Shown: positions 7,963 through 16,551, numbered from the stretch's first letter. The stretch: DNA of 64,000 bases from Methylotenera_A sp046598525 (GCA_046598525.1 JBKJIJ010000008.1:248001-312000), one strand, 5' to 3'. The notes: generated by a model from the sequence alone, not told the origin. A program made the numbers and translations.

Positions 7963-9384
7963 CTACTGGCCTTGGCTTTGAAACATCAGCGCCAAATTGC
8001 GGTTACTTTCAGCCGAATCCGCATCGGATTTTTCTTTGCCTTTTTCGGTCATTAAGTAACGCTTGGTGGTTAATGCCGCATGGCCAATCAGCAACAGCGC
8101 CGCTGGCATCATCAATTGCAACCACCAGCCTTTTTGCGTCATCAACAGATAATGCGCCAAGATTAAAATTAGCAATAAACCTGCTGTAATCATGGCGGCA
8201 TGGCTTGCTTTTAATTGAGGAAATAACAAGATTAAGTAAGCCGAAATCAGCAACCAAACGGCTAATTCCGCCCAAATAGCCCAGCTGGGTGAAATATAAA
8301 AATCTTCATTCAAAATACTGGCCACAGAATGCGCCAGCGTTTCAATCGGCTTCATATTGGCCGAAATTGGCGTTACAAAACTATCGCCCACACCATTGGC
8401 GGTGGCACCTATTAAAACGATTTTCCCGGCATATTTGCTGGCAGAAATTTTCCCATTCAGCACATCGCAAAACGAATCAATGGCAAAGGCAGGCTGATTA
8501 TTTTTACCGGCGTAAAAGAAGGGATGCATTTGCAAAGCCGCATTTGTTGCAATGCTTAACCGCCCTAACCTAACCCCTGCATGGCCATCATCACCCAATT
8601 GCAAACGTATATCGTTTGCCGATAAATTCAGGTATTTAGCCGCCACCTGTAAGGCCACCGATGGGTAGTATTGATTGTAATAATTCAGCACCAAGGGTTC
8701 AGCGCGAATAGCGCCATCAATATCTGGGCTGGCATTTAAATGCCCAATCGATGCAGCCGCCTCAGCAATGGCGGGAATAGGCAAAAATGCCGCATTGGCA
8801 GGCATAAGCGGCAAAGCATCTTGCTCATTGGCTTCAGCAATGTTTAGTTGATTTTTAGCGATATAAGCGGGAAATGGCGCATCTGGGTTGCCAAGCGGCT
8901 CACCAATCACAAACGGCATGGCCAGCACCACGTTATTAGCGGCTTTAATGCTGGCAGCCAAAGTGGCATCGGTGTTTAGCTGTGTTTGCGCTTGTAAAAT
9001 TAAGGCATCAAGCTGAGGGTCTATATGGTTTGAACTGGCAATAAAATCGGCGATTTTATTGATATGAACAAGGCCTGGATCTAGCTGAGGCTCAAGAAAA
9101 AAGATGGTATTGCCGATGACTTTTGGCTTGGCTGCCGCCAATTTATCCAACATTTTTGCTTGAATATCGCGCGGCCATGGCCAACGGCCAATATTGGCGA
9201 TACTTTCATCATCAATCGCAATAATGGCGATTTTATCGCCCGCCTCACGGTAAGACGCGTTTACACCAAAATCATAAGCTTTGCGCTCAAGGCTTTGCAA
9301 AACGCTACCACCACTTGCCAATAAAAAGGCAAGTGATAGCGCACTGGCTAAAACCCAGTCAGAATTCCAATGCAGTTTCGGCAA
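7963..9384 (-). CDS. CHASE2-domain membrane sensor, N-terminal part of an interrupted CHASE2-kinase gene
   Basis: A 473-residue protein. One N-terminal membrane segment (ALSLAFLLASGG) leads into a large extracytoplasmic CHASE2 domain (IAIIAIDDESIANIGRWPWPR is its typical opening). Near the C-terminus three hydrophobic segments follow (around AELAVWLLISAY, ITAGLLLILI and LMMPAALLLIG), then a cytosolic helix ending at TAG. CHASE2 domains sense extracellular or periplasmic signals for attached output domains. Here the output kinase is in the next ORF, in frame, one codon beyond the stop. The start is TTG at 9384: a TAA lies two codons upstream, and AAAGG sits 7 bases before the TTG. The ligand is unknown. 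Confidence 0.85.
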   Translation of the reverse strand: MPKLHWNSDWVLASALSLAFLLASGGSVLQSLERKAYDFGVNASYREAGDKIAIIAIDDESIANIGRWPWPRDIQAKMLDKLAAAKPKVIGNTIFFLEPQLDPGLVHINKIADFIASSNHIDPQLDALILQAQTQLNTDATLAASIKAANNVVLAMPFVIGEPLGNPDAPFPAYIAKNQLNIAEANEQDALPLMPANAAFLPIPAIAEAAASIGHLNASPDIDGAIRAEPLVLNYYNQYYPSVALQVAAKYLNLSANDIRLQLGDDGHAGVRLGRLSIATNAALQMHPFFYAGKNNQPAFAIDSFCDVLNGKISASKYAGKIVLIGATANGVGDSFVTPISANMKPIETLAHSVASILNEDFYISPSWAIWAELAVWLLISAYLILLFPQLKASHAAMITAGLLLILILAHYLLMTQKGWWLQLMMPAALLLIGHAALTTKRYLMTEKGKEKSDADSAESNRNLALMFQSQGQ

Positions 9385-9558
9385 GTGTTAACCTTTTGAC
9401 AATGTTTAAAACGGCAGCAATTTTTAAAATGATCAATGCCAGTTTAAAAACGGCTTATGTTCTTGTGCAACAAAATAAATGCAAACAAAGAAAGGTTAAA
9501 TAAAACCCATGAAAAAAGATAGTCCCAAACTGGTATTGGCAAAAGCCACAAAAAACAA

Positions 9559-10056
9559 TTAACGCCTAAACTCTTGCGGCCTTACCGCTGCCGCCACTTT
9601 ATCTAAAACACCGTTAATGTATTTGTGCCCGTCTGCGCCACCGTAAAGCTTGGCTAGCTCAACACCTTCATTAATCGCCACGCGGTATGGAATCGTTGCA
9701 TCAAACATCAACTCATAAGAAGAAATACGCAAAATCGCGTGTTCTACTGGGCTTAGTTCTTCAATTTTACGATCAATAAATTCAGCTACTTGGTTATCCA
9801 ACTCACTAATTTTTTCAGTAACGCCTGCCAACAAATGCCTAAAATAGGCTTCATCCGCTTTTATAAAATCCGGGTCTTCTTTAGCATCTGCAATAATTTG
9901 CTTTAATTCTGAAGCATTAATCATGCCACGATAAACGGCCTTTAAAACCAACTCGCGCGATTTACGGCGGTTTTGGCTGGTTTTCACTTTTTTGGCCGGC
10001 TTCACGGCTTCTTCAGTTTTTGCAGGCTCTAACGCATCAGCTCTTGGGATTATCAT
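9559..10056 (-). CDS. nusB: Transcription antitermination factor NusB
   Basis: NusB binds boxA RNA with NusE (S10) and supports antitermination in rRNA operons. The 165-residue protein has the all-helical NusB core: RRKSRELVLKAVYRG at the first helix, ISELSPVEHAILRISSYEL-like helices in the second half, IPYRVAINEGVELAKLYGG and the KYINGVLD motif. The N-terminal ~28 residues are a Lys/Ala/Glu extension not needed for the fold, so an internal start is conceivable. The first base of its ATG overlaps the ribH stop region (4-base overlap), so translation is probably coupled. ribH-nusB order is typical of proteobacteria. Confidence 0.96.
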   Translation of the reverse strand: MIIPRADALEPAKTEEAVKPAKKVKTSQNRRKSRELVLKAVYRGMINASELKQIIADAKEDPDFIKADEAYFRHLLAGVTEKISELDNQVAEFIDRKIEELSPVEHAILRISSYELMFDATIPYRVAINEGVELAKLYGGADGHKYINGVLDKVAAAVRPQEFRR

Positions 10057-10523
10057 AACGCGCGTACCAAATTAGCCATTTCAATGGCTACTTGCGCCGC
10101 TTCTGCGCCTTTAATTTGCATACGCGCCAAGGCTTGATCGTCATCTTCTGTGGTTAAAACAGCATTGGCTACTGGCACGCCAGTATTCAGCTGAACCTCT
10201 GAAATGCCGCGCGCTGATTCGTTTGCAACCACTTCAAAGTGATAAGTTTCACCGCGAATAATGGCACCCAACGCAATTAACGCATCAAAACGCTCGCTTA
10301 ATGCCATGTGCTGCAAAATAAGTGGCGTTTCTAGCGCGCCTGGCACGGTGGCAATGCGAATATCTTCTGCCGCCACGCCTAATTTTAAAAGCTCAGCATA
10401 ACAAGCGGCTAGTAAACCATCGCCAATATTGCTATTAAAACGCGACAAAACCACGCCTACTTTTTTGCCTGTGCCGTCTAAATTGATTTGAATTTTGTCC
10501 ACTTGAATCTCTATATATGCCAA
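10053..10523 (-). CDS. ribH: 6,7-dimethyl-8-ribityllumazine synthase
   Basis: RibH condenses 5-amino-6-ribitylaminouracil with 3,4-dihydroxy-2-butanone 4-phosphate to give the direct precursor of riboflavin. The 156-residue protein has the expected blocks: VVLSRFN at the substrate pocket, VPGALETP, ALGAIIRGETYHFE with the catalytic His in the HFE segment, and VLTTEDDDQALAR. The start is uncertain. TTG at 10523 gives the longest form; a GTG at 10502 would begin seven codons later and has an AGAG sequence about six bases upstream. No FMN riboswitch is visible before it. It overlaps nusB by 4 bases. The upstream ribBA-type genes are not in this window. Confidence 0.95.
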   Translation of the reverse strand: MAYIEIQVDKIQINLDGTGKKVGVVLSRFNSNIGDGLLAACYAELLKLGVAAEDIRIATVPGALETPLILQHMALSERFDALIALGAIIRGETYHFEVVANESARGISEVQLNTGVPVANAVLTTEDDDQALARMQIKGAEAAQVAIEMANLVRAL

Positions 10524-10610
10524 AAACGTCTATTTTACCCTAAGTTGGGTGACACAAATCGTCAGTGCTTTTGATGCGTTCATTTAATTGGGCATTCACT
10601 TTTAAAAATG

Positions 10611-12281
10611 TTAAGAAAACAAAGCCCAGGCTTTTTGCACTGTGCTCCAAATGCCGTAGCTAATGGGTATTAACACAGCGGCCCAAGCCAATTTAACTAG
10701 CAAACCATGTTGTTGCTGTTGATTATCAGCAGCGCTTTTTACGCCACCGTTTTGCAGCGATTTTTCATGTGCCACTTTGCGCTCAGCTTCTAATTCAGCA
10801 TCGGTCATAAAGAAACGATCGGCTACTGGCCTAACCAATAAGTTTGCAATAAAGCCAACCACCAGCATGCAAGCCAATACCATAAAAATGGGCGCGTAAA
10901 TTTGGTCAAACGGCACGCCTGCTTCTAATCGCGTATCGTGCATATAATTCACCACTACTGGCCCTAAAATGCCCGCTGTAGACCACGCCGTGAGTAATCG
11001 CCCATGAATCGCGCCCACAAATTGTGTACCAAACATATCAGCCAAATAGGCCGGAATAGTGGCAAAACCGCCGCCATACATCGATGCAATGACGCAAAAA
11101 CTGGCGACGAATAAGGCCAATGATTTTAAGCCCGCCAGATAAGTCGCGCTGCAATACAAAATAGCGCCAAGCATAAAAAAGATAAAATAAGTGCGCTTGC
11201 GGCCCAGTTTGTCAGAAGAACTAGCCCAGCCAATTCGGCCAAAAATATTAAATAGTGAAATTAAGCCGACAAAGCCAGCGCCCACCGCCGCGGCGGCCGC
11301 TGTCATGGCTTCATCTTTTTTAATTTCGGCAAAACCAATGCTGGCGTCCCCTATTAATGCGCCGCCAAAGGTTTCTTGCAACATGGGCGCGGCGGCACCA
11401 ATAATGCCAATACCAGCGGATACGTTCATGCACAATACAATCCATAGCAACCAAAATTGTGGCGTTTTGTGTGCTTTGTTTAAATGCACATGACGGCTGG
11501 CAATCATGGTGTTTTTTTGCGTGGCTGGTGGTGTCCAATTAGCGGGTTTCCAGCCGGTTGGCGGTACGCGGTAACCCAAGCTACCGCACAACATAAATAC
11601 AGTGTAAATAGCCGCCAGCACCACAAACGTTTGCCAAACACCCACATTGCCAGCGCTAGCAAAATAGGTCATTAATTTAGTGGCCAAAGGTGAGCCAATC
11701 ATGGCACCGCCGCCAAAACCCATAATCGCCATGCCTGTCGCCATGCCGCGCCTATCGGGAAACCATTTAATTAAGGTGGAAACGGGTGAGATATAGCCCA
11801 AGCCTAAGCCAATGCCGCCAATTACGCCGCTACCCAGCCACATTAACCATAATTGGTGCGCGTACACGCCGTAAGCCGAAATAAGTAAGCCGCCGCACCA
11901 GCACACAGTAGAAACTAACCCTGCTTTGCGCGGCCCTGCGCGTTCTAGCCAGCCGCCCCACAGCGCGGCTGAGCAACCCAACAGCACAAAAAATAAGGTA
12001 TACATCCAGCCCAAATCAAATTGGGTCCAATTACAATCGGTGGCAAATAAGGCTTTTGCGGTGCCAGCTAATTTTTCGCTAAAGTTGGCAGCGCCTGCAG
12101 CACAAGTGGCTAACGGTTTGCCATCTTCGCCCATTAAGGCATTGCCAAGCGGCTTCCAAAATACACTAAAGCCATAAGCCATACCAATTGATAAGTGCAC
12201 GGCCAAGGCGGCTGGTGGCACTAACCAGCGATTAAAATTTGCGTTTGCGGTAATGTGTTCTTTTGATAAAAAATCTGCCAT
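10611..12281 (-). CDS. OFA-family MFS transporter (oxalate/formate antiporter type)
   Basis: A 556-residue major-facilitator protein with about 12 hydrophobic segments. The first periplasmic loop is longer than usual and contains two Cys (CAAGAANFSE... CNWTQFDLGW), as is common in the OFA subfamily. Typical signatures are present: GFSVFWKPL in helix 1, GLGLGYISPVSTLIKWFPDRRG between helices 4 and 5, and DKLGRKRTYF in the central loop. OFA members exchange oxalate, formate, lactate or similar carboxylates; formate would suit a methylotroph, but the substrate is not determined. The ATG at 12281 is chosen over one eight codons upstream because GGGG lies 5 bases before it. It is divergent from phoB, so the Pho-box region could in principle affect it too. 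Confidence 0.85.
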   Translation of the reverse strand: MADFLSKEHITANANFNRWLVPPAALAVHLSIGMAYGFSVFWKPLGNALMGEDGKPLATCAAGAANFSEKLAGTAKALFATDCNWTQFDLGWMYTLFFVLLGCSAALWGGWLERAGPRKAGLVSTVCWCGGLLISAYGVYAHQLWLMWLGSGVIGGIGLGLGYISPVSTLIKWFPDRRGMATGMAIMGFGGGAMIGSPLATKLMTYFASAGNVGVWQTFVVLAAIYTVFMLCGSLGYRVPPTGWKPANWTPPATQKNTMIASRHVHLNKAHKTPQFWLLWIVLCMNVSAGIGIIGAAAPMLQETFGGALIGDASIGFAEIKKDEAMTAAAAAVGAGFVGLISLFNIFGRIGWASSSDKLGRKRTYFIFFMLGAILYCSATYLAGLKSLALFVASFCVIASMYGGGFATIPAYLADMFGTQFVGAIHGRLLTAWSTAGILGPVVVNYMHDTRLEAGVPFDQIYAPIFMVLACMLVVGFIANLLVRPVADRFFMTDAELEAERKVAHEKSLQNGGVKSAADNQQQQHGLLVKLAWAAVLIPISYGIWSTVQKAWALFS

Positions 12282-12440
12282 GCTGACCCCAAAAAAGATG
12301 CGCAAAAAATGACTGGCTTTTAGTAAGCCTTATTAATCTGACTTAGCCACCATAATGTTACAAAATTGTAAAAATGGCAATTGCCAGCCACTGCATTACA
12401 TTTAGCGCACTAATAGCATCGTCAAATAAACATTTAAAAT

Positions 12441-12473
12441 TTGTCATGAATATGTCATATTAAAGTCACAAAA
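12441..12473 (+). promoter_or_regulatory. Pho box: three 11-bp direct repeats before phoB
   Basis: Three adjacent 11-bp units, TTGTCATGAAT, ATGTCATATTA and AAGTCACAAAA, each carry the (T/A)GTCA(T/C) core of a PhoB half-site at exact helical spacing. A good match to the Pho-box consensus (two TGTCAT-type repeats 11 bp apart) plus a third unit. A TGATAA element about 11 bases after the last unit (near 12488) could be the -10 box. This predicts autoregulation of phoBR by phosphate starvation. Confidence 0.8.
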
Positions 12474-12550
12474 TAGCATCGCCTGATAAATCAATATCAA
12501 AAGATATCAATGATCATCATTAATCCATACAGTGTGATTGGAAATAAAGA

Positions 12551-13243
12551 ATGCCAGCAAATATTTTAGTGATAGAAGACGAACCAGCGATTCAAGAATT
12601 GCTGGCATTGAACATTACCCAAGCGGGGCACAACGCCTTGCGCGCCTTATCTGTTGAGCATGCGCAAGAATTGCTACGCGAAACCATGCCAGATTTAATT
12701 TTGCTTGATTGGATGTTGCCAGGCATGAGCGGCATTGAATACGCGCGCCGTTTAAAATCAGACAGCTTAACCAAAGCGATTCCTATTATTATGCTAACCG
12801 CGCGTGGCGATGAATATGACAAAGTACGCGGCTTAGAAGTAGGCGCCGATGATTATGTAACCAAGCCATTTAGCCCGCGCGAATTAAACGCACGCATCAA
12901 AGCTGTATTGCGCCGCCGTGCACCACAAATGACCGATGACCCGATTGAGATTCAAGGCTTATTGCTTGATCCAACTACGCATCGCGTAACAGGCAATTCG
13001 GCCAATATCGATTTAGGCCCAACCGAATTTAGATTGTTGCATTATTTTATGAGCAACGCCGAACGTGTTCATACGCGCAGCCAGCTGTTAGATAAAGTGT
13101 GGGGCGACCGCGTATTTGTAGAAGACCGCACGGTAGATGTGCATATTCGCCGCCTTCGCAATGCACTGGCCGCTTCTGGCCACCAAGATTTAATTCAAAC
13201 CGTGCGTGGCTCTGGCTACCGTTTATCGGCGCAAATGAATTAA
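12551..13243 (+). CDS. phoB: Phosphate regulon response regulator PhoB
   Basis: A 230-residue OmpR-family regulator. The receiver domain has the acidic pocket IEDEP, phospho-acceptor Asp53 in LLDWMLPGMSG and Lys in VTKPFSP. The C-terminal winged helix ends with the RTVDVHIRRLRNAL recognition helix and RGSGYRL wing. The match to PhoB is strong (LLDWMLPGMSGIEYARRLK, GPTEFRLLHYFM, RVHTRSQLLDKVWG). When phosphorylated by PhoR it binds Pho boxes and activates phosphate-scavenging genes. Three Pho-box repeats lie ~80 bases upstream, so autoactivation is likely. phoR follows after 128 bases containing a hairpin and a possible second promoter. Confidence 0.96.
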   Translation: MPANILVIEDEPAIQELLALNITQAGHNALRALSVEHAQELLRETMPDLILLDWMLPGMSGIEYARRLKSDSLTKAIPIIMLTARGDEYDKVRGLEVGADDYVTKPFSPRELNARIKAVLRRRAPQMTDDPIEIQGLLLDPTTHRVTGNSANIDLGPTEFRLLHYFMSNAERVHTRSQLLDKVWGDRVFVEDRTVDVHIRRLRNALAASGHQDLIQTVRGSGYRLSAQMN

Positions 13244-13277
13244 GCCGCATAAATTAAATTACATAGCGCACAAAACA

Positions 13278-13310
13278 GCCGCCAAAATTGTTTGATGATT
13301 TGGCGGCTTT
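13278..13310 (+). terminator. Hairpin between phoB and phoR (partial terminator or attenuator)
   Basis: GCCGCCAAA (13278-13286) pairs perfectly with TTTGGCGGC (13299-13307), with a 12-base loop, followed by only TTT. Outer bases (GCGCA and TGCGC) can extend the stem. The weak T-run suggests partial termination, which would lower phoR relative to phoB. Confidence 0.55.
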
Positions 13311-13333
13311 ATGCGCAAAAGCCATAAAAAAGC

Positions 13334-13348
13334 TCGCTATAATAGCGA
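13334..13348 (+). promoter_or_regulatory. Palindromic -10-like element before phoR
   Basis: TCGCTA-TAA-TAGCGA is a perfect 15-base interrupted palindrome with TATAAT (13338-13343) at its centre, 24 bases before the phoR GTG. It could be a -10 box for a separate phoR promoter, possibly with an overlapping operator. No strong -35 box is seen at the right distance. Confidence 0.35.
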
Positions 13349-13371
13349 CAGTTAATTGATAGTGAGCAACT

Positions 13372-14790
13372 GTGCAAGATATTCGCTGGAATGCATTTTG
13401 GTTAATTTTGTCATTAAGCCTGCTCTGCTTAATGGTGTGGGCATCTGCAGACGCCGTTACCGCGCTGATTATTTTATGCGCCGGCTTGTTTTTATACCTA
13501 ATAAGCCATTTATTTTGGCTGCATAAACTTCACGCTTGGCTCAATAAACCAGTGCTGCACCACATGCCAAACGGCATTGGCGTGTGGGAAGATATATTCG
13601 CCTCACTCTACCAAGCGCAACGTAAAAATTCACGCAGCCAAACCCAATTAAGCTCTACGCTAGAGCGCTTTAGGCACGCCGCCAGCGCGCTACCCGATGG
13701 CGTTGTGGTTTTAAATAGCCAGAATGAAATTGAATGGTGCAACCCGCCTGCCGAAAATCAGCTTGGCTTAAATTTAAAACAAGATGAAAATCAGCCGATT
13801 AATTACTTGGTGCGACACAGCGATTTTGTTGCCTATTTACAAGCGCAAGATCAAGGTGACGCGGCTAAACTTGAATCGGCTAAACTAGATTTGACCAAGC
13901 AAGGTTTAACAAAGCCAGAACAAGCCAAGCCAGCCACTATTAGGCTAGACCCAATCAAATTAAAATCGTGGCGCAATCCAGAAATCACACTTGAAATTCA
14001 GCTGATTCCGTTTGGCTCAAAACAAAAATTGCTTATTTGCCGCGATGTCACGGCGCTAGAAAAAACCGAAACCGTGCGCCGCGATTTTATTGCCAATGTA
14101 TCGCATGAGTTACGCACGCCGTTAACGGTGGTGGGTGGCTTTTTAGAAACACTGGGCGATATGGATGGCGCTGTGCCAGAAAGCTCTAAAACGTATTTCA
14201 GCATGATGCTAGATCAAACCAGCCGCATGCGCCGCATTATTGAAGATTTGCTCACTTTATCGACCATTGAAAGCAATGCGCAAAGCCCAGACGATCACGA
14301 AATTGACATGGCAAAATTGCTTAATCAAGTACAAAACGATGCCAAAAATTTAAGCAAAAGCTTACACAAAACCCAGCATTCTATTTATTTAGAAATCGAC
14401 AAAAACCTCAACCTAAAAGGCGCGCAAGAAGAGCTTTATAGCGCTTTAAGCAACTTAACCAGCAACGCGGTGCGCTATACGCCAAAAGGCGGCAATATAT
14501 TTATTTGCTGGCAATTGCGCGATGCCCAAGCGGTGTTTAGCGTGCGCGATACCGGCATTGGCATTGAGCAACAACATATTGACAGGCTGACAGAGCGCTT
14601 TTACCGCGTTGACCGCAGCCGCAGTCGCGAAACGGGCGGCACTGGTTTGGGCTTGGCGATTGTTAAACATATTTTAAGCCGCCACCAAGCCAAATTAGAA
14701 ATCGAAAGCGAATGGGGTGTGGGCAGCACCTTTAGCATTGCCTTCCCCAAGGCGCGCGTTGTGCAAAAACCCGCTGAGATTGCTGTGTGA
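13372..14790 (+). CDS. phoR: Phosphate regulon sensor histidine kinase PhoR
   Basis: A 472-residue membrane kinase, partner of PhoB. Two N-terminal hydrophobic segments (residues ~8-50) are followed by a PhoR-type linker and a PAS domain (ALPDGVVVLNSQNEIEWCN). Next comes the dimerisation domain with the phospho-accepting His in NVSHELRTPLT, and an ATPase domain with N box (SNLTSNAVRYT), DTGIGI and GGTGLGLAIVKHI. Within the PAS region lies a short lysine-rich repetitive insert (AKLESAKLDLTKQGLTKPE) that looks like a local expansion. The start is GTG at 13372. Its stop overlaps the next gene by 4 bases, so that lipoprotein is likely co-translated. Confidence 0.95.
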   Translation: MQDIRWNAFWLILSLSLLCLMVWASADAVTALIILCAGLFLYLISHLFWLHKLHAWLNKPVLHHMPNGIGVWEDIFASLYQAQRKNSRSQTQLSSTLERFRHAASALPDGVVVLNSQNEIEWCNPPAENQLGLNLKQDENQPINYLVRHSDFVAYLQAQDQGDAAKLESAKLDLTKQGLTKPEQAKPATIRLDPIKLKSWRNPEITLEIQLIPFGSKQKLLICRDVTALEKTETVRRDFIANVSHELRTPLTVVGGFLETLGDMDGAVPESSKTYFSMMLDQTSRMRRIIEDLLTLSTIESNAQSPDDHEIDMAKLLNQVQNDAKNLSKSLHKTQHSIYLEIDKNLNLKGAQEELYSALSNLTSNAVRYTPKGGNIFICWQLRDAQAVFSVRDTGIGIEQQHIDRLTERFYRVDRSRSRETGGTGLGLAIVKHILSRHQAKLEIESEWGVGSTFSIAFPKARVVQKPAEIAV

Positions 14791-15503
14791 AAATCACCTA
14801 CTGGCTTATATTGTGTGTGTTTTTAAGCGCATGCGCCGCCAAACCATTAATAACAGGCAAGCCAATCCCACAACGTAACGATAGAAGCTCTGCCAGCCAG
14901 TTAGTTAAAAACGATTTAGACCGCATGGCCGATGTAGAGCTGGCCGAAAACACGCAAAGCTTGCGCGTTTTAATGACCAAACTATATAAACGCAACCCGC
15001 AACAGCTGGCTAAAAGTACAGCTGACCCTGCTGATAAAATGGTGGATTGGGTGTTTGACGGCGAGTTACAGCATCAATTTAAATTTAAAGAAATCGATAA
15101 TAAACAAGGCACTGACGCTATTTTTTTAGCGTTTGACGCCAATTATCAAGGCGACCGCGTGCTGCCATTTATTGTGGGCTTGCACACCATGCTGCTAAAA
15201 GCGCATGGCAACAAAAAAGATTTTTACCTAACCGATAGCATAGACCCGCAGAACATTTACAACGCCGCGCGCAATATCGAAATTGCCGCATGGAAGCTAT
15301 CAACCAGCCGCGATGCCAACGGCAATTTATATCTGCTAACCAACGAAATAAACACCACAGACCGCAATTTAAGCTTTGAGCGCGAATTTGGCAAAATGAT
15401 AGGCCGCACCGATTTATACGCCATTAGCCTAGCCGAAAAATCGCAACGCCTTATTTCGCGCATTATGCAAAGCATTGCCACGGCAGCATTTTTACCGTTT
15501 TAA
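14787..15503 (+). CDS. Putative lipoprotein of unknown function after phoR
   Basis: A 238-residue protein that starts with GTG overlapping the phoR stop (GTGA). The N-terminus is a lipoprotein signal, with the lipobox LSAC placing the modified Cys at residue 16; the following Ala does not suggest inner-membrane retention, so outer-membrane anchoring is likely. The rest is soluble, with a predicted alpha/beta content and no recognised domain. The central region FIVGLHTMLLKAHGNKKDFYLTD and the C-terminal half look conserved in style. Proteins like this sit in betaproteobacterial phoR neighbourhoods, but I cannot name a function. Coupling to phoR suggests a role in the envelope during phosphate limitation; that is inference only. 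Confidence 0.75.
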   Translation: MKITYWLILCVFLSACAAKPLITGKPIPQRNDRSSASQLVKNDLDRMADVELAENTQSLRVLMTKLYKRNPQQLAKSTADPADKMVDWVFDGELQHQFKFKEIDNKQGTDAIFLAFDANYQGDRVLPFIVGLHTMLLKAHGNKKDFYLTDSIDPQNIYNAARNIEIAAWKLSTSRDANGNLYLLTNEINTTDRNLSFEREFGKMIGRTDLYAISLAEKSQRLISRIMQSIATAAFLPF

Positions 15504-15536
15504 GCCAAAATTAAAGTTTTAATTTAGCTAAAATAT

Positions 15537-15558
15537 GATGCTTTTGTAGAGCATCTTT
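15537..15558 (+). terminator. Weak hairpin after the phoR-linked lipoprotein gene
   Basis: GATGCT (15537-15542) pairs with AGCATC (15550-15555) across a 7-base loop and is followed by TTT. The stem is short, so termination would be partial. Confidence 0.35.
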
Positions 15559-15630
15559 AGCGTAGCGTGTTGCGCTTACTAATTTTTAGCAGTTAAAATC
15601 GTGCCACACTATATTTAAACCATTTAATTT

Positions 15631-16179
15631 ATGAATAAAAGAACTACAACTTTCTTCTCCATAGTGGTTATTTTACTTGCCAGTTGCATTATTAAACCCG
15701 CCCCTTCGAATACAAACATGGGAAAGCAGCGAGTAATTGTTATTCAGGTATGCGACCCATCCTTTGAATCACGTCCAGCAGAAATTGCATTTTACACTCC
15801 TAATATTCAAGGCCCAGGGCAGGCAATCAAGCCGCCACATAGAACAAAATCTAATCAAAGTCTGTTCGAGTCATACCATACTCACGCCAGAGCCTTTGGC
15901 GTAAGGCTTATTAATGATAATCCTGTACAAACTTCAAAATACTACATTTATAGAATTAGAACTACTTTATCCTCTGAATGGTCAGGTTGGATGGCACCTG
16001 AGCAAATAGAGCCGAGTTTCCCAAAAGAAGTAAATTACAGGCTAAGTAAAAACACATTAGATTCAGCTTCAATACAAACCATACCAAAATTAAGGTACAG
16101 GTTAGAACGATACAAAGAGTTTTATTTTGCAAATACTAATGATGTAAATCGATATTCTGAAGTTCCTAGCTGTGATTAA
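15631..16179 (+). CDS. Hypothetical lipoprotein
   Basis: A 182-residue protein with a lipoprotein signal peptide (SIVVILLASC, lipobox Cys at residue 19). The mature part is rich in Ser, Tyr, Arg and Pro, with two further Cys, one being the penultimate residue. No known domain was recognised. Base and codon use (many AGA and TTA codons, fewer GCG/GGC) differ from the flanking core genes, which could mean recent acquisition or weak expression. It is separated from the preceding gene by ~130 bases with a weak hairpin and is followed 41 bases later by a small membrane protein. The coding call rests on the intact signal peptide and the length. Confidence 0.6.
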   Translation: MNKRTTTFFSIVVILLASCIIKPAPSNTNMGKQRVIVIQVCDPSFESRPAEIAFYTPNIQGPGQAIKPPHRTKSNQSLFESYHTHARAFGVRLINDNPVQTSKYYIYRIRTTLSSEWSGWMAPEQIEPSFPKEVNYRLSKNTLDSASIQTIPKLRYRLERYKEFYFANTNDVNRYSEVPSCD

Positions 16180-16220
16180 CCCGGAAGTGAGCTAAAAGCC
16201 TATGGAAAAGTTATTGTAAA

Positions 16221-16508
16221 ATGAAAAAAATCTCACTTATCATGGGGTTTTTAACATGGTTAAGCGTTGGCACATTGATGTTAAGCCGTTGGTGGTATGA
16301 AAATCCCAATTACTTTCCCCAACTTCCAGTGGCGCTATGGAATTGGCTTGATCAACTTTTAAATGCACACACTGTGGATGATGCGTCAAATGTTGAGTTT
16401 TTTGTAGTCACTTTCCTTGCGCTGGTTGCTGTAGTCGCATTCACTTTATTGATTGTTATCGCGTATCAGTACTTTGTAAAAACCCGCAACCAACGTTTTG
16501 TACCATAA
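16221..16508 (+). CDS. Small two-helix membrane protein of unknown function
   Basis: A 95-residue protein with a hydrophobic segment near the N-terminus (ISLIMGFLTWLSVGTLML) and a longer one in the C-terminal half (FFVVTFLALVAVVAFTLLIVIAYQYF), ending in a basic tail. The middle (residues ~26-58) is Trp/Asn/Pro-rich and would face the periplasm if both ends are cytoplasmic. No family was recognised. A strong bidirectional terminator follows 44 bases downstream, so it closes the plus-strand phoBR-side unit. Confidence 0.6.
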   Translation: MKKISLIMGFLTWLSVGTLMLSRWWYENPNYFPQLPVALWNWLDQLLNAHTVDDASNVEFFVVTFLALVAVVAFTLLIVIAYQYFVKTRNQRFVP

Positions 16509-16551
16509 GCAAAGCGCATCAATATTTAAGTTTTATATTTTTACAGACAAT

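Noticed and set aside
9510..9563. 17-codon ATG frame before nusB's 3' end (plus strand)
   Set aside because: Too short to support; no conserved motif.
10524..10610. FMN riboswitch upstream of ribH
   Set aside because: The short gap has none of the RFN conserved stems; ribH is probably expressed from an upstream gene set or a simple promoter.
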